Positions 1 through 8,842 of a DNA stretch of 52,363 nt are shown here, piece after piece. The notes beneath the pieces were generated by a model. The model saw only the letters and a program-made list of their open reading frames with translations, was not told the DNA's origin and did not search any database. Position numbers and translations under genes: made by a program. The stretch is from NCBI RefSeq assembly GCF_003315515.1, contig NZ_QNRY01000027.1, positions 1 through 52,363 of the forward strand, given 5' to 3'. The first letter of the stretch is position 1, and every line of letters begins with the position of its first letter. This stretch comes from Brenneria salicis ATCC 15712 = DSM 30166. GTDB lineage: Bacteria > Pseudomonadota > Gammaproteobacteria > Enterobacterales > Enterobacteriaceae.

Positions 1-117
1 TGAATGCTATGATCGGCATAACTCAGTCCGGTTGGTGATTTGTTTTGATTTGGCGATTGATCAGATCGCTCAAACCGGATTGAGTTCCCTTCAGTGATCT
101 ACTATTAGGCGCAGTTA
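1..117 (-). mobile_element. End of an insertion sequence interrupting cobT (IS630-like?)
   Basis: CobT homology stops abruptly at codon 241 (around 118-120), and the remaining sequence to the window edge is not cobT-like. On the minus strand a putative start codon at 19-17 begins MPIIAF. This resembles the MPIIAP start I remember for IS630-family transposases, but six residues are weak support. Just before it is an imperfect inverted repeat (86-71 with 35-20, 14 of 16 pairs) ending directly at the ATG. Such hairpins in IS leaders can hide the transposase start when transcription enters from outside, and cobT is read in the same direction. The family and exact element edge cannot be fixed from one side. 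Confidence 0.5.
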
Positions 118-840
118 TTTAGATAGCACATCAAGGCCGTCACGCGCGTCAGGTTGATTGAATGCAATCGCTTCGCGCACCACCGCCACCTTATGATGCA
201 GACGATCACTGGGGAAATTGGCCCCGATCCCCACCACCTGATGCGGATCGCGATCGGTGATGACACTGATGATAGCGGCGGCAGGCGTGGTGTTAGCCAT
301 GCCCAACTCTCCCACGCCAAACACCTTGACGCCGCCGGCTGCCTGCTCAATGGTCAGTTGCGCACTGGCGCAGAGTAAATCTTTCGCTTGTTGACGCGTC
401 ATTGCGGCTTCACGAACGATATTGCCGCTTCCGCGCCGCACCCGCATGTTCACCACGCCGGGCAGCGGTTCACTGTCAATCCCGACATCTACAACCTTGA
501 CTTCAGTATTCGCAGTGGCCGCCAGCACGCAAACGCCGGTAATGCCCTTGACCATATTGGCCGCCTGAATAGCCGTTACCGCCTGCGGTGTAATCGTCAC
601 CTCTTCGGCATATACGCCATGATCGGCAGCCATGACGATAATCTGTTTACGCTCGACCTGATGACCGGACACACCGCGCATACCCGCCAGTTGGATCGCC
701 AGGGTTTCCAGTCTCCCCAAACTACCCGGTGGTTTCAGTAAACCATCAATGTTGGCCGCAGCCTGCCGCATGGCCTGGTTATCCAACGGAGTGATGGATT
801 CAATCAGTTGGGGAAGCGTCAGTTTCGATTGTGAGTGCAT
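115..840 (-). pseudogene. cobT: Truncated nicotinate-nucleotide:dimethylbenzimidazole phosphoribosyltransferase
   Basis: CobT makes alpha-ribazole phosphate from nicotinate mononucleotide and dimethylbenzimidazole for the lower loop of cobalamin. The 241 residues match the N-terminal two thirds of the family: the [10 protein letters not shown] motif near residues 36-45, the MAADHGV motif near 70, and [17 protein letters not shown] near 180. Family members are about 350 residues long. Here the frame stops right after DGLDVLSK, at a junction with mobile-element sequence. The missing C-terminal part carries the GEGSGA segment with the catalytic glutamate (Glu317 in Salmonella), so the product is very probably inactive. 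It is the last visible gene of the operon, 3 bases after cobC. The rest may lie beyond the element. Confidence 0.85.
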
Positions 841-843
841 AGA

Positions 844-1461
844 TTATTCTCGTGATTCCTGTTGCCAATACGTCCGTTGATTAAAAGCGCGCTGGATGAC
901 AAACCCGTCCTGAATATCCAGCACGCTGTATGACTCTTGTTCAAAATGAAAATGCCACATGGCCCCGGCGGGCATCCCCAACAACCTTGCCAGCAATAAA
1001 CTCAGTACGCCCTGATGCGCCACCCACAGATGGTTCCCCTGAATATCTTGCGTCATCAATGTCTGAACCAGACCGTCTATCCGCGTCGAAAACTCAGGGA
1101 AAGACTCCCCCGCCGTCGGGCGGGCATGCTGCCAATCCTTCACCCAGACCGCCCAGTTTTCCGCATCCTGCTGTTGCAACTCGCTATGATGCCGCATTTC
1201 CCAGTCGCCAAAGTGCATCTCGTTCAGCGCCGTATCCGACGTCGCTGTCAATGAATGCGGCTGGAGGACGATTTCCGCCGTCTGCCGCGCCCGCGCCAAG
1301 CCGCTACTGGTCGCGGAAGTGAAATCGATATCCTTCAACCACTCAGCAACCTGTCGGGCCTGCGCTACGCCGACATCCGTCAGGCGGACATCCGTGGTTC
1401 CGCAAAAAACACCGCTGAGATTGGCCTCGGTCTGACCGTGTCTGACAAGAAACAGGCGCAT
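844..1461 (-). CDS. cobC: Alpha-ribazole-5'-phosphate phosphatase
   Basis: A 205-residue histidine phosphatase of the phosphoglycerate-mutase fold. It removes phosphate from alpha-ribazole phosphate (or from adenosylcobalamin 5'-phosphate) late in B12 assembly. The N-terminus has the family's catalytic RHG motif (LFLVRHGQTEAN), an acid residue in NEMHFGDWE near residue 87, and the second histidine in WVAHQGV near 150. Length fits the family (about 200). The start is backed by an AAGGAAAA ribosome site. In Salmonella cobC is unlinked to the cob operon, while here it sits between cobS and cobT. A related broad phosphatase is possible, but position favours CobC. Confidence 0.88.
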   Translation of the reverse strand: MRLFLVRHGQTEANLSGVFCGTTDVRLTDVGVAQARQVAEWLKDIDFTSATSSGLARARQTAEIVLQPHSLTATSDTALNEMHFGDWEMRHHSELQQQDAENWAVWVKDWQHARPTAGESFPEFSTRIDGLVQTLMTQDIQGNHLWVAHQGVLSLLLARLLGMPAGAMWHFHFEQESYSVLDIQDGFVIQRAFNQRTYWQQESRE

Positions 1462-1534
1462 AATTTTCCTTAAAATTTATTCAGCTACATGGCCATCGCA
1501 ATAAATTATCCACAATTTATGCGCCGTAACTCAC

Positions 1535-2284
1535 TCACCATAACAGCGCCAGTAAGAACACCAGTTCACCGACTTCGATTGCCGCCCCCAGCGTATCGCC
1601 GGTTTGCCCGCCCAGCTGACGGCGCAAATAGCGGCCCATCAGCCAGATTACCGCCAGGGTTATCGCTAACGCCAGTAATGCCCGCGGCTGGCCTGACAAC
1701 CCGGTCAGTATCGCGCCTACCAGCAGCGTAATCCCTGTCGCGCCCGCGCTTACCTGACCGATATACAGATTCCCCAGCCCTTGCCCTTCACGCGCATAGC
1801 GCTGCCGATACATCAGCAGCACCACTGCGGTACGTCCGGCCACCGATGCCAATGTCAGCAGCGCCAACATGGAGGCATCGCGCAGCGCCAATTCACTGAC
1901 CGCCAGCACTTTCGCCGCCACGATGAAAATCAGCGCCAGTCCGCCGTTAGTGCCGAGCCGACTGTCGCGCATAATCTCCAGCATTCGCTCACGCTGGCGG
2001 GCGGAGAAGACGCTGTCGCAGGTATCCGCCAACCCATCCAGATGAAACGCGCCGGTAATCAACGCCTGCGCCAGCACATAGCCCAACGCCGCCAGAGGCA
2101 ATCCGCTCCACGGCGCGAGCAACGTGAACACGCCTCCCGCAATCGCGCCGACAATCAGCCCGATAAGCGGAAAACAGACAATCCCGCGCACGTACTGCGA
2201 CATCGCCACCCCTTGCGTCCAGCGTTCAGGCACCGGGATACGCGTCAGGAATTGCAAGGTGGCGAGAAATAACCGCAGACTCAT
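1535..2284 (-). CDS. cobS: Adenosylcobinamide-GDP ribazoletransferase (cobalamin synthase)
   Basis: A 249-residue inner-membrane protein that joins adenosylcobinamide-GDP to alpha-ribazole(-phosphate). Visible family features are the N-terminal FLTRIPVP motif, the [15 protein letters not shown] motif near residues 80-95 (acidic, metal-binding), the [10 protein letters not shown] motif near 107-116, and several hydrophobic helices (for example about 30-60 and 170-215). Length agrees with the family (about 247). Its ATG overlaps the cobU stop (ATGA), which indicates translational coupling. It is followed by a 73-base gap before cobC. Confidence 0.93.
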   Translation of the reverse strand: MSLRLFLATLQFLTRIPVPERWTQGVAMSQYVRGIVCFPLIGLIVGAIAGGVFTLLAPWSGLPLAALGYVLAQALITGAFHLDGLADTCDSVFSARQRERMLEIMRDSRLGTNGGLALIFIVAAKVLAVSELALRDASMLALLTLASVAGRTAVVLLMYRQRYAREGQGLGNLYIGQVSAGATGITLLVGAILTGLSGQPRALLALAITLAVIWLMGRYLRRQLGGQTGDTLGAAIEVGELVFLLALLW

Positions 2285-2823
2285 TTGATTTTTACCTCAA
2301 TGCCCGACACCACCAGATAGACAGACTCCGCCGCCGCCGCCAGCCGTTGATTGACGCGTCCGGCGATATCGCGAAAATGCCGCGCCAGCCGATTTTCCGG
2401 CACAATGCCCATCCCCAACTCGTTGGTCACCAGCAAGATCGGCGACGAGCATTCTAAGCAGGCGGCGATCAGTGCATCAATCTGCTGCTGGATCGCAGCT
2501 TCTATCGCCGGGAAATCCATCTGCTCCGGCGGCGTATCCCCCGCCTGATCAAATAACAGATTGGTGATCAGGGTAGTGATGCATTCCACGATCACGGCTT
2601 CATCCGCCGCAACCTGCTGCATGATCACCGCCCCCACATCGCGGTAACCTTCCCAGGTCCGCCAGTGCGCCGGACGACTGATCCGATGTATGCGCACACG
2701 TTCGGCCATTTCGTCATCCGTCGCCAGCGAGGTGGCGATATACAGCACCCGTTCATGCCCCGCCGCCAACTTTTCCGCCAGCGCGCTCTTACCGCTGCGA
2801 GCCCCGCCTGTAATCAAAATCAC
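2281..2823 (-). CDS. cobU: Adenosylcobinamide kinase / adenosylcobinamide-phosphate guanylyltransferase
   Basis: A 180-residue bifunctional enzyme that phosphorylates adenosylcobinamide and transfers GMP to it, the activation step before CobS. The P-loop GGARSGKS is at residues 6-13. The [22 protein letters not shown] stretch and the [28 protein letters not shown] segment are hallmarks of the family. It starts with GTG at 2823, preceded by AGGAGT at a proper distance. It is separated from cbiP by about 416 bases that hold a structured repeat, so it may need its own promoter or read-through from the cbi genes. Confidence 0.93.
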   Translation of the reverse strand: MILITGGARSGKSALAEKLAAGHERVLYIATSLATDDEMAERVRIHRISRPAHWRTWEGYRDVGAVIMQQVAADEAVIVECITTLITNLLFDQAGDTPPEQMDFPAIEAAIQQQIDALIAACLECSSPILLVTNELGMGIVPENRLARHFRDIAGRVNQRLAAAAESVYLVVSGIEVKIK

Positions 2824-2941
2824 CGAATAAACTCCTGTTCAGATATTAAGGCTATGCAAATCCCGTCCAACTTCCTGTGAGACGCGCCTTATAAAACACG
2901 GGACAAAAGGGTGTTTTTCCTGGCGTAAAAGGGGCTGAGCC

Positions 2942-3034
2942 GTGTGGTGTCTTCAGGATGCGCCGCATGGATGCGGCGCAAGCCAGTGCCGCGTCGGGAA
3001 CGCGTCACTGGCGGTCCGTCAGAAGACACCTCAC
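2942..3034. repeat. Nested inverted-repeat element (three-way-junction fold)
   Basis: The outer arms 2942-2954 and 3022-3034 pair over 13 bases with one mismatch (perfect GGTGTCTTC/GAAGACACC core at 2946-2954 and 3022-3030). Inside are two hairpins: 2959-2968 with 2971-2980 (10 perfect pairs) and 2982-2993 with 3001-3012 (GCCAGTG/CACTGGC plus CGCG/CGCG). The design is like a small cloverleaf and resembles dispersed intergenic repeats of enterobacteria. I cannot tell from one copy whether it is repeated in the genome. Confidence 0.6.
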
Positions 3035-3080
3035 GGCGAAGGGACCGCGCAGCGGCCCCGTTCCGCCAAAAGCCACAGGT

Positions 3081-3109
3081 CAAGGAGCGCGGCGACTGAG
3101 CGCTCCTTG
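3081..3109. repeat. 9-bp perfect hairpin
   Basis: CAAGGAGCG (3081-3089) and CGCTCCTTG (3101-3109) form a perfect 9-bp stem with an 11-base loop, about 47 bases after the three-way-junction element. There is no T-run on either side, so it is unlikely to be an intrinsic terminator. It may belong to the same composite repeat. Confidence 0.5.
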
Positions 3110-3239
3110 TCGGGCGCGTGCTACGACGTTGCAAGGAATTACCACTATTTTCGCGCACGAAATAGCACTGAATCTGCATAGACCGTTACCGTAAGTTTAC
3201 AACTAAAAGGCCGCCTGCCAGGGGGCGTGGGATCGCCCA

Positions 3240-4757
3240 CTACTCCGCCATAAACTGATATATCGCCGCAATATCAATATGTTCCCGCATGGCGGCAGCC
3301 AAAATATCGAACTGTTGTTGTTTGTGGCAGGCGTAATCAACCACCTCGCCCTCGAATGCCGCCAGCCCCTTGCGCTGACGCAGACTATTGAGCAGCGCGC
3401 GCGTGAACTCAGCGTTATCGAACAGACCGTGGAGATAACTGCCCATAACGCTGCCGTCAGCGTTGACCACGCCGTCGTCGTGCCTTGTCGCCTGCCCGTT
3501 ACGCCCGGTCAGCGAGATAAACGGTTCCGCTTGCGATCCAGGGCGCGCCTGACCCATATGGATTTCATAACCGTTCATCGGCAGACCGGCGCAACTTGCC
3601 AACAGACCCGGTAATCGCGGCGCGCAGTGTCCCGTCACCCGCGTCGTCGTTTTCTCCGGCGCAAACACGGTTTCCATATCCAGCAGCCCCAGCCCGTCCA
3701 TGCAGGCGAACCCCGACTCCACGCCATCGCTAATCCGCTTCCCCAGCATCTGATAACCGCCACAGATGCCGATGACCGGCACGCCCGCCTGATGCCGGGT
3801 TTGCAGCGCGTGGGCTATACCGCTTTGTTGCAGCCACCGCAAATCACCCAATGTATTTTTACTGCCGGGTAAGATGATCAAATCCGCCCCGGCCAGCGCT
3901 GACGCGGTGGCGACATAACGCAAACTCACATCGGGCTGCGCCGCCAGCGCATTAAAATCAGTAAAGTTGGCGATATGCGGCAAGCGTATGACGGCGATAG
4001 CCAGATCCCTGGGTTGCGCCGCGGCGTATTTCCCGCTTTGCAGCGCCACGCCGTCTTCATCTTCCAGGTCGATATTCAGCCACGGCATGACGCCAATCAC
4101 CGGCACGCCGGTCAGCGCTTCGATCTGCGCCAATCCCGGCGTGAGCAGCGCCACATCGCCACGGAATTTATTGATGATCACGCCTTTCACCCGCGCTTTC
4201 TCTTCCGGCCGCAACAGCGCCAGCGTGCCGTAAATCGCCGCAAAAACCCCGCCGCGACCGATATCCGCCACCAGCAATACCGATGCGTCGGCCATCGCCG
4301 CCATGCCCATGTTGACGATATCCCGATCACGCAGATTGATTTCCGCCGGACTGCCCGCGCCTTCCAGCACCATCAGGTCATATTCGCTGGCAAGGCTGTG
4401 GTAGACCTGATTGATTTGCTGCCGCAACCGCGGCTTATACTGGTGATACGCCGCCGCATCCATATTGCACAGCGCCTTGCCCATCAGCACCACCTGCGAT
4501 TGACGATCGCCAGTGGGTTTGAGCAACACCGGATTCATGCGTACATCCGGTTCGATACCCGCCGCCTCAGCCTGGAAAATCTGTGCCCGTCCCATCTCTT
4601 CGCCGTTCGGCGTAATACCGGAATTCAGCGCCATGTTCTGCGCTTTAAACGGCGCACAGCGGTAACCATCTTGCGCAAAGAGACGACAGAGTCCGGCAAC
4701 CAGAACACTTTTGCCGACATCCGACGCCGTCCCCTGAATCATGATGGCCCTGCTCAT
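3240..4757 (-). CDS. cbiP: Adenosylcobyric acid synthase, glutamine-hydrolysing
   Basis: A 505-residue ATP-dependent amidotransferase that amidates side chains b, d, e and g of adenosylcobyrinic a,c-diamide. The N-terminus has the dethiobiotin-synthetase-like P-loop [10 protein letters not shown] (residues 8-17). The C-terminal class I glutamine amidotransferase domain shows the nucleophile motif [11 protein letters not shown] near residue 335 and a histidine in GSYLHGLF near 443. Length equals the Salmonella protein (506). I chose ATG 4757, which overlaps the cbiL stop (ATGA); upstream in-frame codons are unlike the family. In Salmonella cbiMNQO lies between cbiL and cbiP, and here those genes are missing. 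Confidence 0.95.
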   Translation of the reverse strand: MSRAIMIQGTASDVGKSVLVAGLCRLFAQDGYRCAPFKAQNMALNSGITPNGEEMGRAQIFQAEAAGIEPDVRMNPVLLKPTGDRQSQVVLMGKALCNMDAAAYHQYKPRLRQQINQVYHSLASEYDLMVLEGAGSPAEINLRDRDIVNMGMAAMADASVLLVADIGRGGVFAAIYGTLALLRPEEKARVKGVIINKFRGDVALLTPGLAQIEALTGVPVIGVMPWLNIDLEDEDGVALQSGKYAAAQPRDLAIAVIRLPHIANFTDFNALAAQPDVSLRYVATASALAGADLIILPGSKNTLGDLRWLQQSGIAHALQTRHQAGVPVIGICGGYQMLGKRISDGVESGFACMDGLGLLDMETVFAPEKTTTRVTGHCAPRLPGLLASCAGLPMNGYEIHMGQARPGSQAEPFISLTGRNGQATRHDDGVVNADGSVMGSYLHGLFDNAEFTRALLNSLRQRKGLAAFEGEVVDYACHKQQQFDILAAAMREHIDIAAIYQFMAE

Positions 4758-5473
4758 GGCACCCCCCCGGCACGCCATTGCCTGTTCACCAGAATGGTGG
4801 AAAAATATGGTAAGGCCTGATCCTCATCAACCTGATCCAAACGCCGCCAGCACTGTTCCCCCGGCAACGAGGCATCGGACATCAACAACGCGTGTTCAAA
4901 CAGATTAAGCCGCGCCAGTAGCGAGTGCACCGCGGCGAAACGGCCATACACTTTCATCAGCACCACGCAATCATGGGTGAGCAAAGCCTGTTCCAATTCA
5001 GCTTGCGGCGCGGTGCAGGACATCACCGCCAGCGATTGTTTCTCCATCGCCAACGGAAACGCGGCCCGTGACGCAATCGCGGCGAAAGACGTTACGCCCG
5101 GCACGATTTCCAGCCAGGGCTGCGGCCCAATCCGCGCCAGCAGAAACACCCAGGTACTGAACAACATGGCGTCGCCCAGCGTGATAAATCCCACCCGTTT
5201 GCCGTCGGCGATATCCGCGGTCAACTGCTGCGCCATCTCATTCCAAACGGCTTCTTTCTCGTCGTTTTCGGCGCGCATGGAGAAATGACGGGTGCGGATC
5301 GCGGTCGCTGGCGACAAATATTCGCGCACGATGGATAACGCCAGACTGTCCCCGCCTTGACGTCCGGCCGGGGCATACAGAATATCGAGCGTAGCCAGCA
5401 AACGAGCCGCCCGCACGGTGATCAAATCGCTGGCGCCGGGCCCCACGCCTAGCGCATACAGTCTGCCGGTCAT
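4754..5473 (-). CDS. cbiL: Precorrin-2/cobalt-factor II C20-methyltransferase
   Basis: A 239-residue SAM-dependent methyltransferase of the tetrapyrrole methylase fold. It adds the C-20 methyl to cobalt-sirohydrochlorin. The N-terminal [14 protein letters not shown] motif, the [13 protein letters not shown] segment near residue 90 and [14 protein letters not shown] near 125 are family signatures. The start is the ATG at 5473, overlapping the cbiK stop (TGATG); a longer upstream frame has no methylase homology. Length is close to the usual 237. Confidence 0.94.
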   Translation of the reverse strand: MTGRLYALGVGPGASDLITVRAARLLATLDILYAPAGRQGGDSLALSIVREYLSPATAIRTRHFSMRAENDEKEAVWNEMAQQLTADIADGKRVGFITLGDAMLFSTWVFLLARIGPQPWLEIVPGVTSFAAIASRAAFPLAMEKQSLAVMSCTAPQAELEQALLTHDCVVLMKVYGRFAAVHSLLARLNLFEHALLMSDASLPGEQCWRRLDQVDEDQALPYFSTILVNRQWRAGGVP

Positions 5474-6267
5474 CACGCCACCTCCCGTTCGGCATGACGC
5501 AGGGCCGCATGCAGATGCCGGGCGAACATATCGCGGATCAGCGGATTTTCGCCCAACCCTTGCAACCAGCTTTGCGTGGCGATGCCAGCAGCTTCGAGTC
5601 GGGATTTCCATGAATCGGCGTCATCGGACGCCATATCGTTAATCGCGTGATCCCCCGCCACCAGCATCAGCGGCATCAGATGCGCTTTGCGCACCCCCAG
5701 CCGCGATAGCCGCCCGATGATATGCTCGATCTCCGGGTAACTTTCAACGGCCCCCACCACCGCCGGAAAGTTCTGACTGGTCATCAGGTGATCGAGACAG
5801 GCATAAGCCGAAAACGCGTGATGGCTGGCGCCGTGGCCCATAAAGACCACCCGCGCATCCGCCGCCAGCGGCGGCATCTGTGATGCCAACGCCGTCATCA
5901 GTTGCTGATAATCCTCAAAACGGCTCAATAATGGCGCGCCCAGCGCCAAACGCTGAAACCAGCCGCTGCACGCCCGTACCTCACTGACCACTTTTTCGTA
6001 CTCGTCACCATTAATGATATGCAAAGACTGGATCGCCACATCCTGATACCCGGCGTCCGCCAGTCGCTGAAGCGCCTGACGAGGGGTGTCAATCAACAAA
6101 CCGTCGCGACTGTGTAGTTTGCGGATGATCATTTCGGAGGTGAAAGCGCGAAACAGATCACGATCGCGACAGGTCGCCGCCAGATGCTGTTCACAGGCAT
6201 CGATATTTTTTTGCCGGGTATGCGGATAGCTAGTGCCAAAGCTGATGATTAATAGTGCTTTTTTCAT
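5473..6267 (-). CDS. cbiK: Anaerobic cobaltochelatase (sirohydrochlorin)
   Basis: A 264-residue type II chelatase that inserts cobalt into sirohydrochlorin, the entry to the oxygen-independent corrin route. The start MKKALLIISFGTSYP matches the family. The two metal-binding histidines are visible in FMGHGASHHAF (about residue 145) and LMLVAGDHAINDM (about 207), the positions known in Salmonella CbiK. No signal peptide is evident, so it should act in the cytoplasm. It follows cbiJ by 3 bases. Confidence 0.95.
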   Translation of the reverse strand: MKKALLIISFGTSYPHTRQKNIDACEQHLAATCRDRDLFRAFTSEMIIRKLHSRDGLLIDTPRQALQRLADAGYQDVAIQSLHIINGDEYEKVVSEVRACSGWFQRLALGAPLLSRFEDYQQLMTALASQMPPLAADARVVFMGHGASHHAFSAYACLDHLMTSQNFPAVVGAVESYPEIEHIIGRLSRLGVRKAHLMPLMLVAGDHAINDMASDDADSWKSRLEAAGIATQSWLQGLGENPLIRDMFARHLHAALRHAEREVA

Positions 6268-6270
6268 GTT

Positions 6271-7065
6271 TTATCCTTGTTGCGTCTGCCAGCGGGACAG
6301 TCGATGCGTAAACGCCGCCAGGGAAACCACCTGATCCCACCCATCGCGCTCCGCCGATACCACCGGGCGGCGCACCACAATGCAGGGAATATTGAGCGCC
6401 AGACAGGGCGCCACTTTCTGCTGATAGCCGCCCTCGGCGCCGGACTCCTTGGTGATCACCACATCCGGCCGGCAAAACTCATACAGCGCCTGATTAAAGG
6501 CGGCGCTGAATGGCCCGCACTGGGCTATCATCTGCTCCACACCCAGCCCCAGCGTTTCGCACTGCGCCAGCACCGCGGACGTGGGCAACACCCGCGCCAG
6601 CAAATGTTTACCCGGCAGTTTGCGCTGGTATTGCGCCAGATCTTTACTGCCGGTGGTGAGCAACACGCGGGGGCCTAGCCCTTCGGCTACCGCACAGGCG
6701 GCATCCAGATTCAATACCTTGTGCAGCAGCGGATGTTCGATGGCATCAATGTCGCTTGGCCGCTGATAACGGGTAAGCGGTATGTGCAGACGATGGCAAG
6801 CAGCGGCCACATTACGGTGCAGTGTCTCAGCATACGGATGGGAAGCATCAATCACCCAACGCACTTGCCGGGTCGCCAGATAATCCGCCATTTCCTGCGC
6901 ATCCATCCGCCCCACCACCACTTCGCCGGTGATCGCGCCAGCCAGTTGCCTGCCTGTTTTCGTCGCGACCGACAGCCGGTAACCTTCGCCCGCCGCCTCC
7001 AGCGCCTGACAAATCAGACGGGCGTCGCTGGTGCCGCCAAAGACATGGATAGCCGGAGGGTTCAC
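6271..7065 (-). CDS. cbiJ: Cobalt-precorrin-6A reductase
   Basis: A 264-residue reductase that reduces the corrin ring at the precorrin-6A stage. The N-terminal GGTSDARLICQALEAAG motif, the WVIDASHPYAETLHRN segment near residue 75, and the C-terminal VVITKESGAEGGYQQK motif near 210 are family signatures. The start is GTG (7065), overlapping the cbiH stop codon by 2 bases; there is no nearby in-frame ATG. Length matches the family (about 263). Confidence 0.93.
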   Translation of the reverse strand: MNPPAIHVFGGTSDARLICQALEAAGEGYRLSVATKTGRQLAGAITGEVVVGRMDAQEMADYLATRQVRWVIDASHPYAETLHRNVAAACHRLHIPLTRYQRPSDIDAIEHPLLHKVLNLDAACAVAEGLGPRVLLTTGSKDLAQYQRKLPGKHLLARVLPTSAVLAQCETLGLGVEQMIAQCGPFSAAFNQALYEFCRPDVVITKESGAEGGYQQKVAPCLALNIPCIVVRRPVVSAERDGWDQVVSLAAFTHRLSRWQTQQG

Positions 7066-7787
7066 AGTTCATAACCTCGCGGCGTGATCATCAAACCATT
7101 GCGGCAATAGGTGGTTTTATTACCCACAATCACCAGACTGGTCATATCCACCGGGGAGAAATCCATTTCGCCAAAGGTGGTGATCCACGTCTCTTGTTTC
7201 TTGCGGCCCGCCGCTTTCACCACGCCCACCGGCGTTGCCGGCGATGTCCAGGGTTTCATCAGTTTGAACGCGCGGGCCAGATGCCCTTCCCGCCCCCGGC
7301 TGCGCGGATTATAAAAGCACACCACGAAATCAGCTTGCGCCGCGGCAATGATGCGCTTTTCGATCACCGGCCACGGCGTCAGCAAATCACTCAGGCTGAT
7401 ATGACAGAAATCATGCATCAGCGGCGCACCCAGCAACGACGCGGCGGCGATACTGGCGGTGATCCCCGCCACCAGACGGACCTCCAGATCCTGCTGTTGC
7501 TGACCGACCAGTTCCAGCACCAGGCCGGCCATGCCATAAATACCGGCGTCGCCGCTGCTGATCAGCGCCACCTTGCGCCCCGTCAGCGCCAGGTCGATGG
7601 CGGTCTGACAGCGTTCGATCTCTTTGCACATTCCGGTTTTGATCACCTGCTTATCACCGGTCAACGCCTTTACCAGATGGGTATAGGTTTTGTAGCCCAC
7701 CACGATTTCCGCTTCACGAATGGCGTTAATCGCCTCCTGCGTCATCATGGCTTCACTACCCGGCCCAATGCCGATCACGGTTAACAT
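7062..7787 (-). CDS. cbiH: Cobalt-precorrin-3B C17-methyltransferase
   Basis: A 241-residue tetrapyrrole methylase that methylates C-17 and drives ring contraction. It has GIGPGSEAMMTQEA at the N-terminus, VGYKTYTHLV near residue 31, ISSGDAGIYGMAGL near 75, and FYNPRSRGREGHL near 160. I chose ATG 7787, which overlaps the cbiG stop as TGATG, rather than the TTG one codon upstream. Length equals the Salmonella protein. Confidence 0.95.
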   Translation of the reverse strand: MLTVIGIGPGSEAMMTQEAINAIREAEIVVGYKTYTHLVKALTGDKQVIKTGMCKEIERCQTAIDLALTGRKVALISSGDAGIYGMAGLVLELVGQQQQDLEVRLVAGITASIAAASLLGAPLMHDFCHISLSDLLTPWPVIEKRIIAAAQADFVVCFYNPRSRGREGHLARAFKLMKPWTSPATPVGVVKAAGRKKQETWITTFGEMDFSPVDMTSLVIVGNKTTYCRNGLMITPRGYEL

Positions 7788-8842
7788 CAATATGAAACTC
7801 CCAGGGTAAGGGTGACGCCCTGCCGACGCAGGGTATGACCAACCAGTCGGCCTTCACTCATCAGCCAGGCGACAGGTTGCGATACGCTGCCGATGCCGAC
7901 GGTTTGACGGACAAAGTCAGAAGAAGGGAAACGCGCTTCATGGCGGCGAAGCGCCTCGATGCTGAACAGTTCAAACGGCACGCGCCAGCGTTGCGCCAGC
8001 AGATGTAACGCGGGTTCGTCCTTCTTGAGTTCGACGCTGCCGATAGCTCTCAACGCCAGCGGATCGAAGTGGTTGTCAGCCAGTTGTTGCGACAACAGCG
8101 CGTCCAGCGTCGCCAATGATGTTCCGCGCCGACAGCCGAATCCGGCCACCACGCGATGCGGCACCAACTGGTACACCGGCAGCGGTAATTCAGGCAAGTA
8201 GGCGCGCAGGCTGACGCACACCAGTGCGTCCAGCGGCGGCAGGGCTTCCAGACAATCTACCGGGATGAAGCCGCGCATATCGCAACGTTCGCATTCGTGC
8301 TGAAACGGCGCATCCCACCACAAGCCGACGCGTTGCTCGCTGACCAGCATCTGGTTGACGATTTTTACCGCCTGGCGAAAATCCCGTATCCCGGCATCCA
8401 GTTGGGTCGCCAGCATATCCAGCGCCGCCGTCTGGTTGATATCCGTGGCGGAGGTGATCACCGGGTCGGCGCCCAGCAATTCGGCCAGATGACACGTCAA
8501 CGCATTGGCGCCGCCAACATGCCCGGACAACAGGCTGATGACGTGTTGGCCGCGTTCATCAATCACCACCACCGCCGGATCGGTGAGCTTGTCCTGCACT
8601 AATGGCGCGATTGTCCGCACCGTGATGCCCACCGCCCCAATCACCACCAGCGCGGCATACTGAGCAAACGCCTGACGTAGGGTGTCGCCGAAACCGCCAT
8701 TGAACGCGACAAATCCCGGTTGCAGCAGCTTTTCGCTGGTGAAACAGGTCAGCGGCAACTGTGCGCGCAACCGTTGGGCCAGCCGAACGCCGCCGGGCGT
8801 CAGACAAAACACCGCTATCGATTCAGGCCTGGCGATATTCAT
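7787..8842 (-). CDS. cbiG: Cobalt-precorrin-5A hydrolase
   Basis: A 351-residue enzyme that opens the lactone of cobalt-precorrin-5A and releases acetaldehyde. The N-terminal half has [13 protein letters not shown] and [14 protein letters not shown]; the C-terminal CobE-like half has [10 protein letters not shown] and the [14 protein letters not shown] motif. The ATG at 8842 (MNIARPES) fits the family's start and has AGGA upstream; it overlaps the cbiF end by 20 bases. An alternative ATG lies six codons earlier. Length equals the Salmonella protein. Confidence 0.94.
   Translation of the reverse strand: MNIARPESIAVFCLTPGGVRLAQRLRAQLPLTCFTSEKLLQPGFVAFNGGFGDTLRQAFAQYAALVVIGAVGITVRTIAPLVQDKLTDPAVVVIDERGQHVISLLSGHVGGANALTCHLAELLGADPVITSATDINQTAALDMLATQLDAGIRDFRQAVKIVNQMLVSEQRVGLWWDAPFQHECERCDMRGFIPVDCLEALPPLDALVCVSLRAYLPELPLPVYQLVPHRVVAGFGCRRGTSLATLDALLSQQLADNHFDPLALRAIGSVELKKDEPALHLLAQRWRVPFELFSIEALRRHEARFPSSDFVRQTVGIGSVSQPVAWLMSEGRLVGHTLRRQGVTLTLGVSY

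Larger units (their letters stand above)
2824..3239. other. cbiP-cobU intergenic region with structured repeat, no gene
   Basis: No convincing coding sequence is present. Open frames here on both strands are short and match nothing I know. The segment 2942-3034 folds as a multi-branch structure and 3081-3109 forms another hairpin (listed separately). Directly downstream of cbiP, on the minus strand (about 3239-3200), are short GC-rich stems (GTGGG/CCCAC, CGCC/GGCG) followed by TTTT, a weak terminator candidate. No promoter for cobU stands out. Confidence 0.6.

Noticed and set aside
1485..1534. Terminator or promoter between cobS and cobC
   Set aside because: No stem with a U-run and no convincing -10/-35 pair; the genes look co-transcribed.
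2889..3181. Open frames on both strands in the cbiP-cobU gap
   Set aside because: They arise from the GC-rich inverted repeats, have no ribosome site or family match, and overlap each other.
3975..4820. 281-residue plus-strand frame opposite cbiP/cbiL
   Set aside because: It is a shadow of two strongly conserved cobalamin genes; its translation is rich in His, Arg and Gln and lacks domain features.
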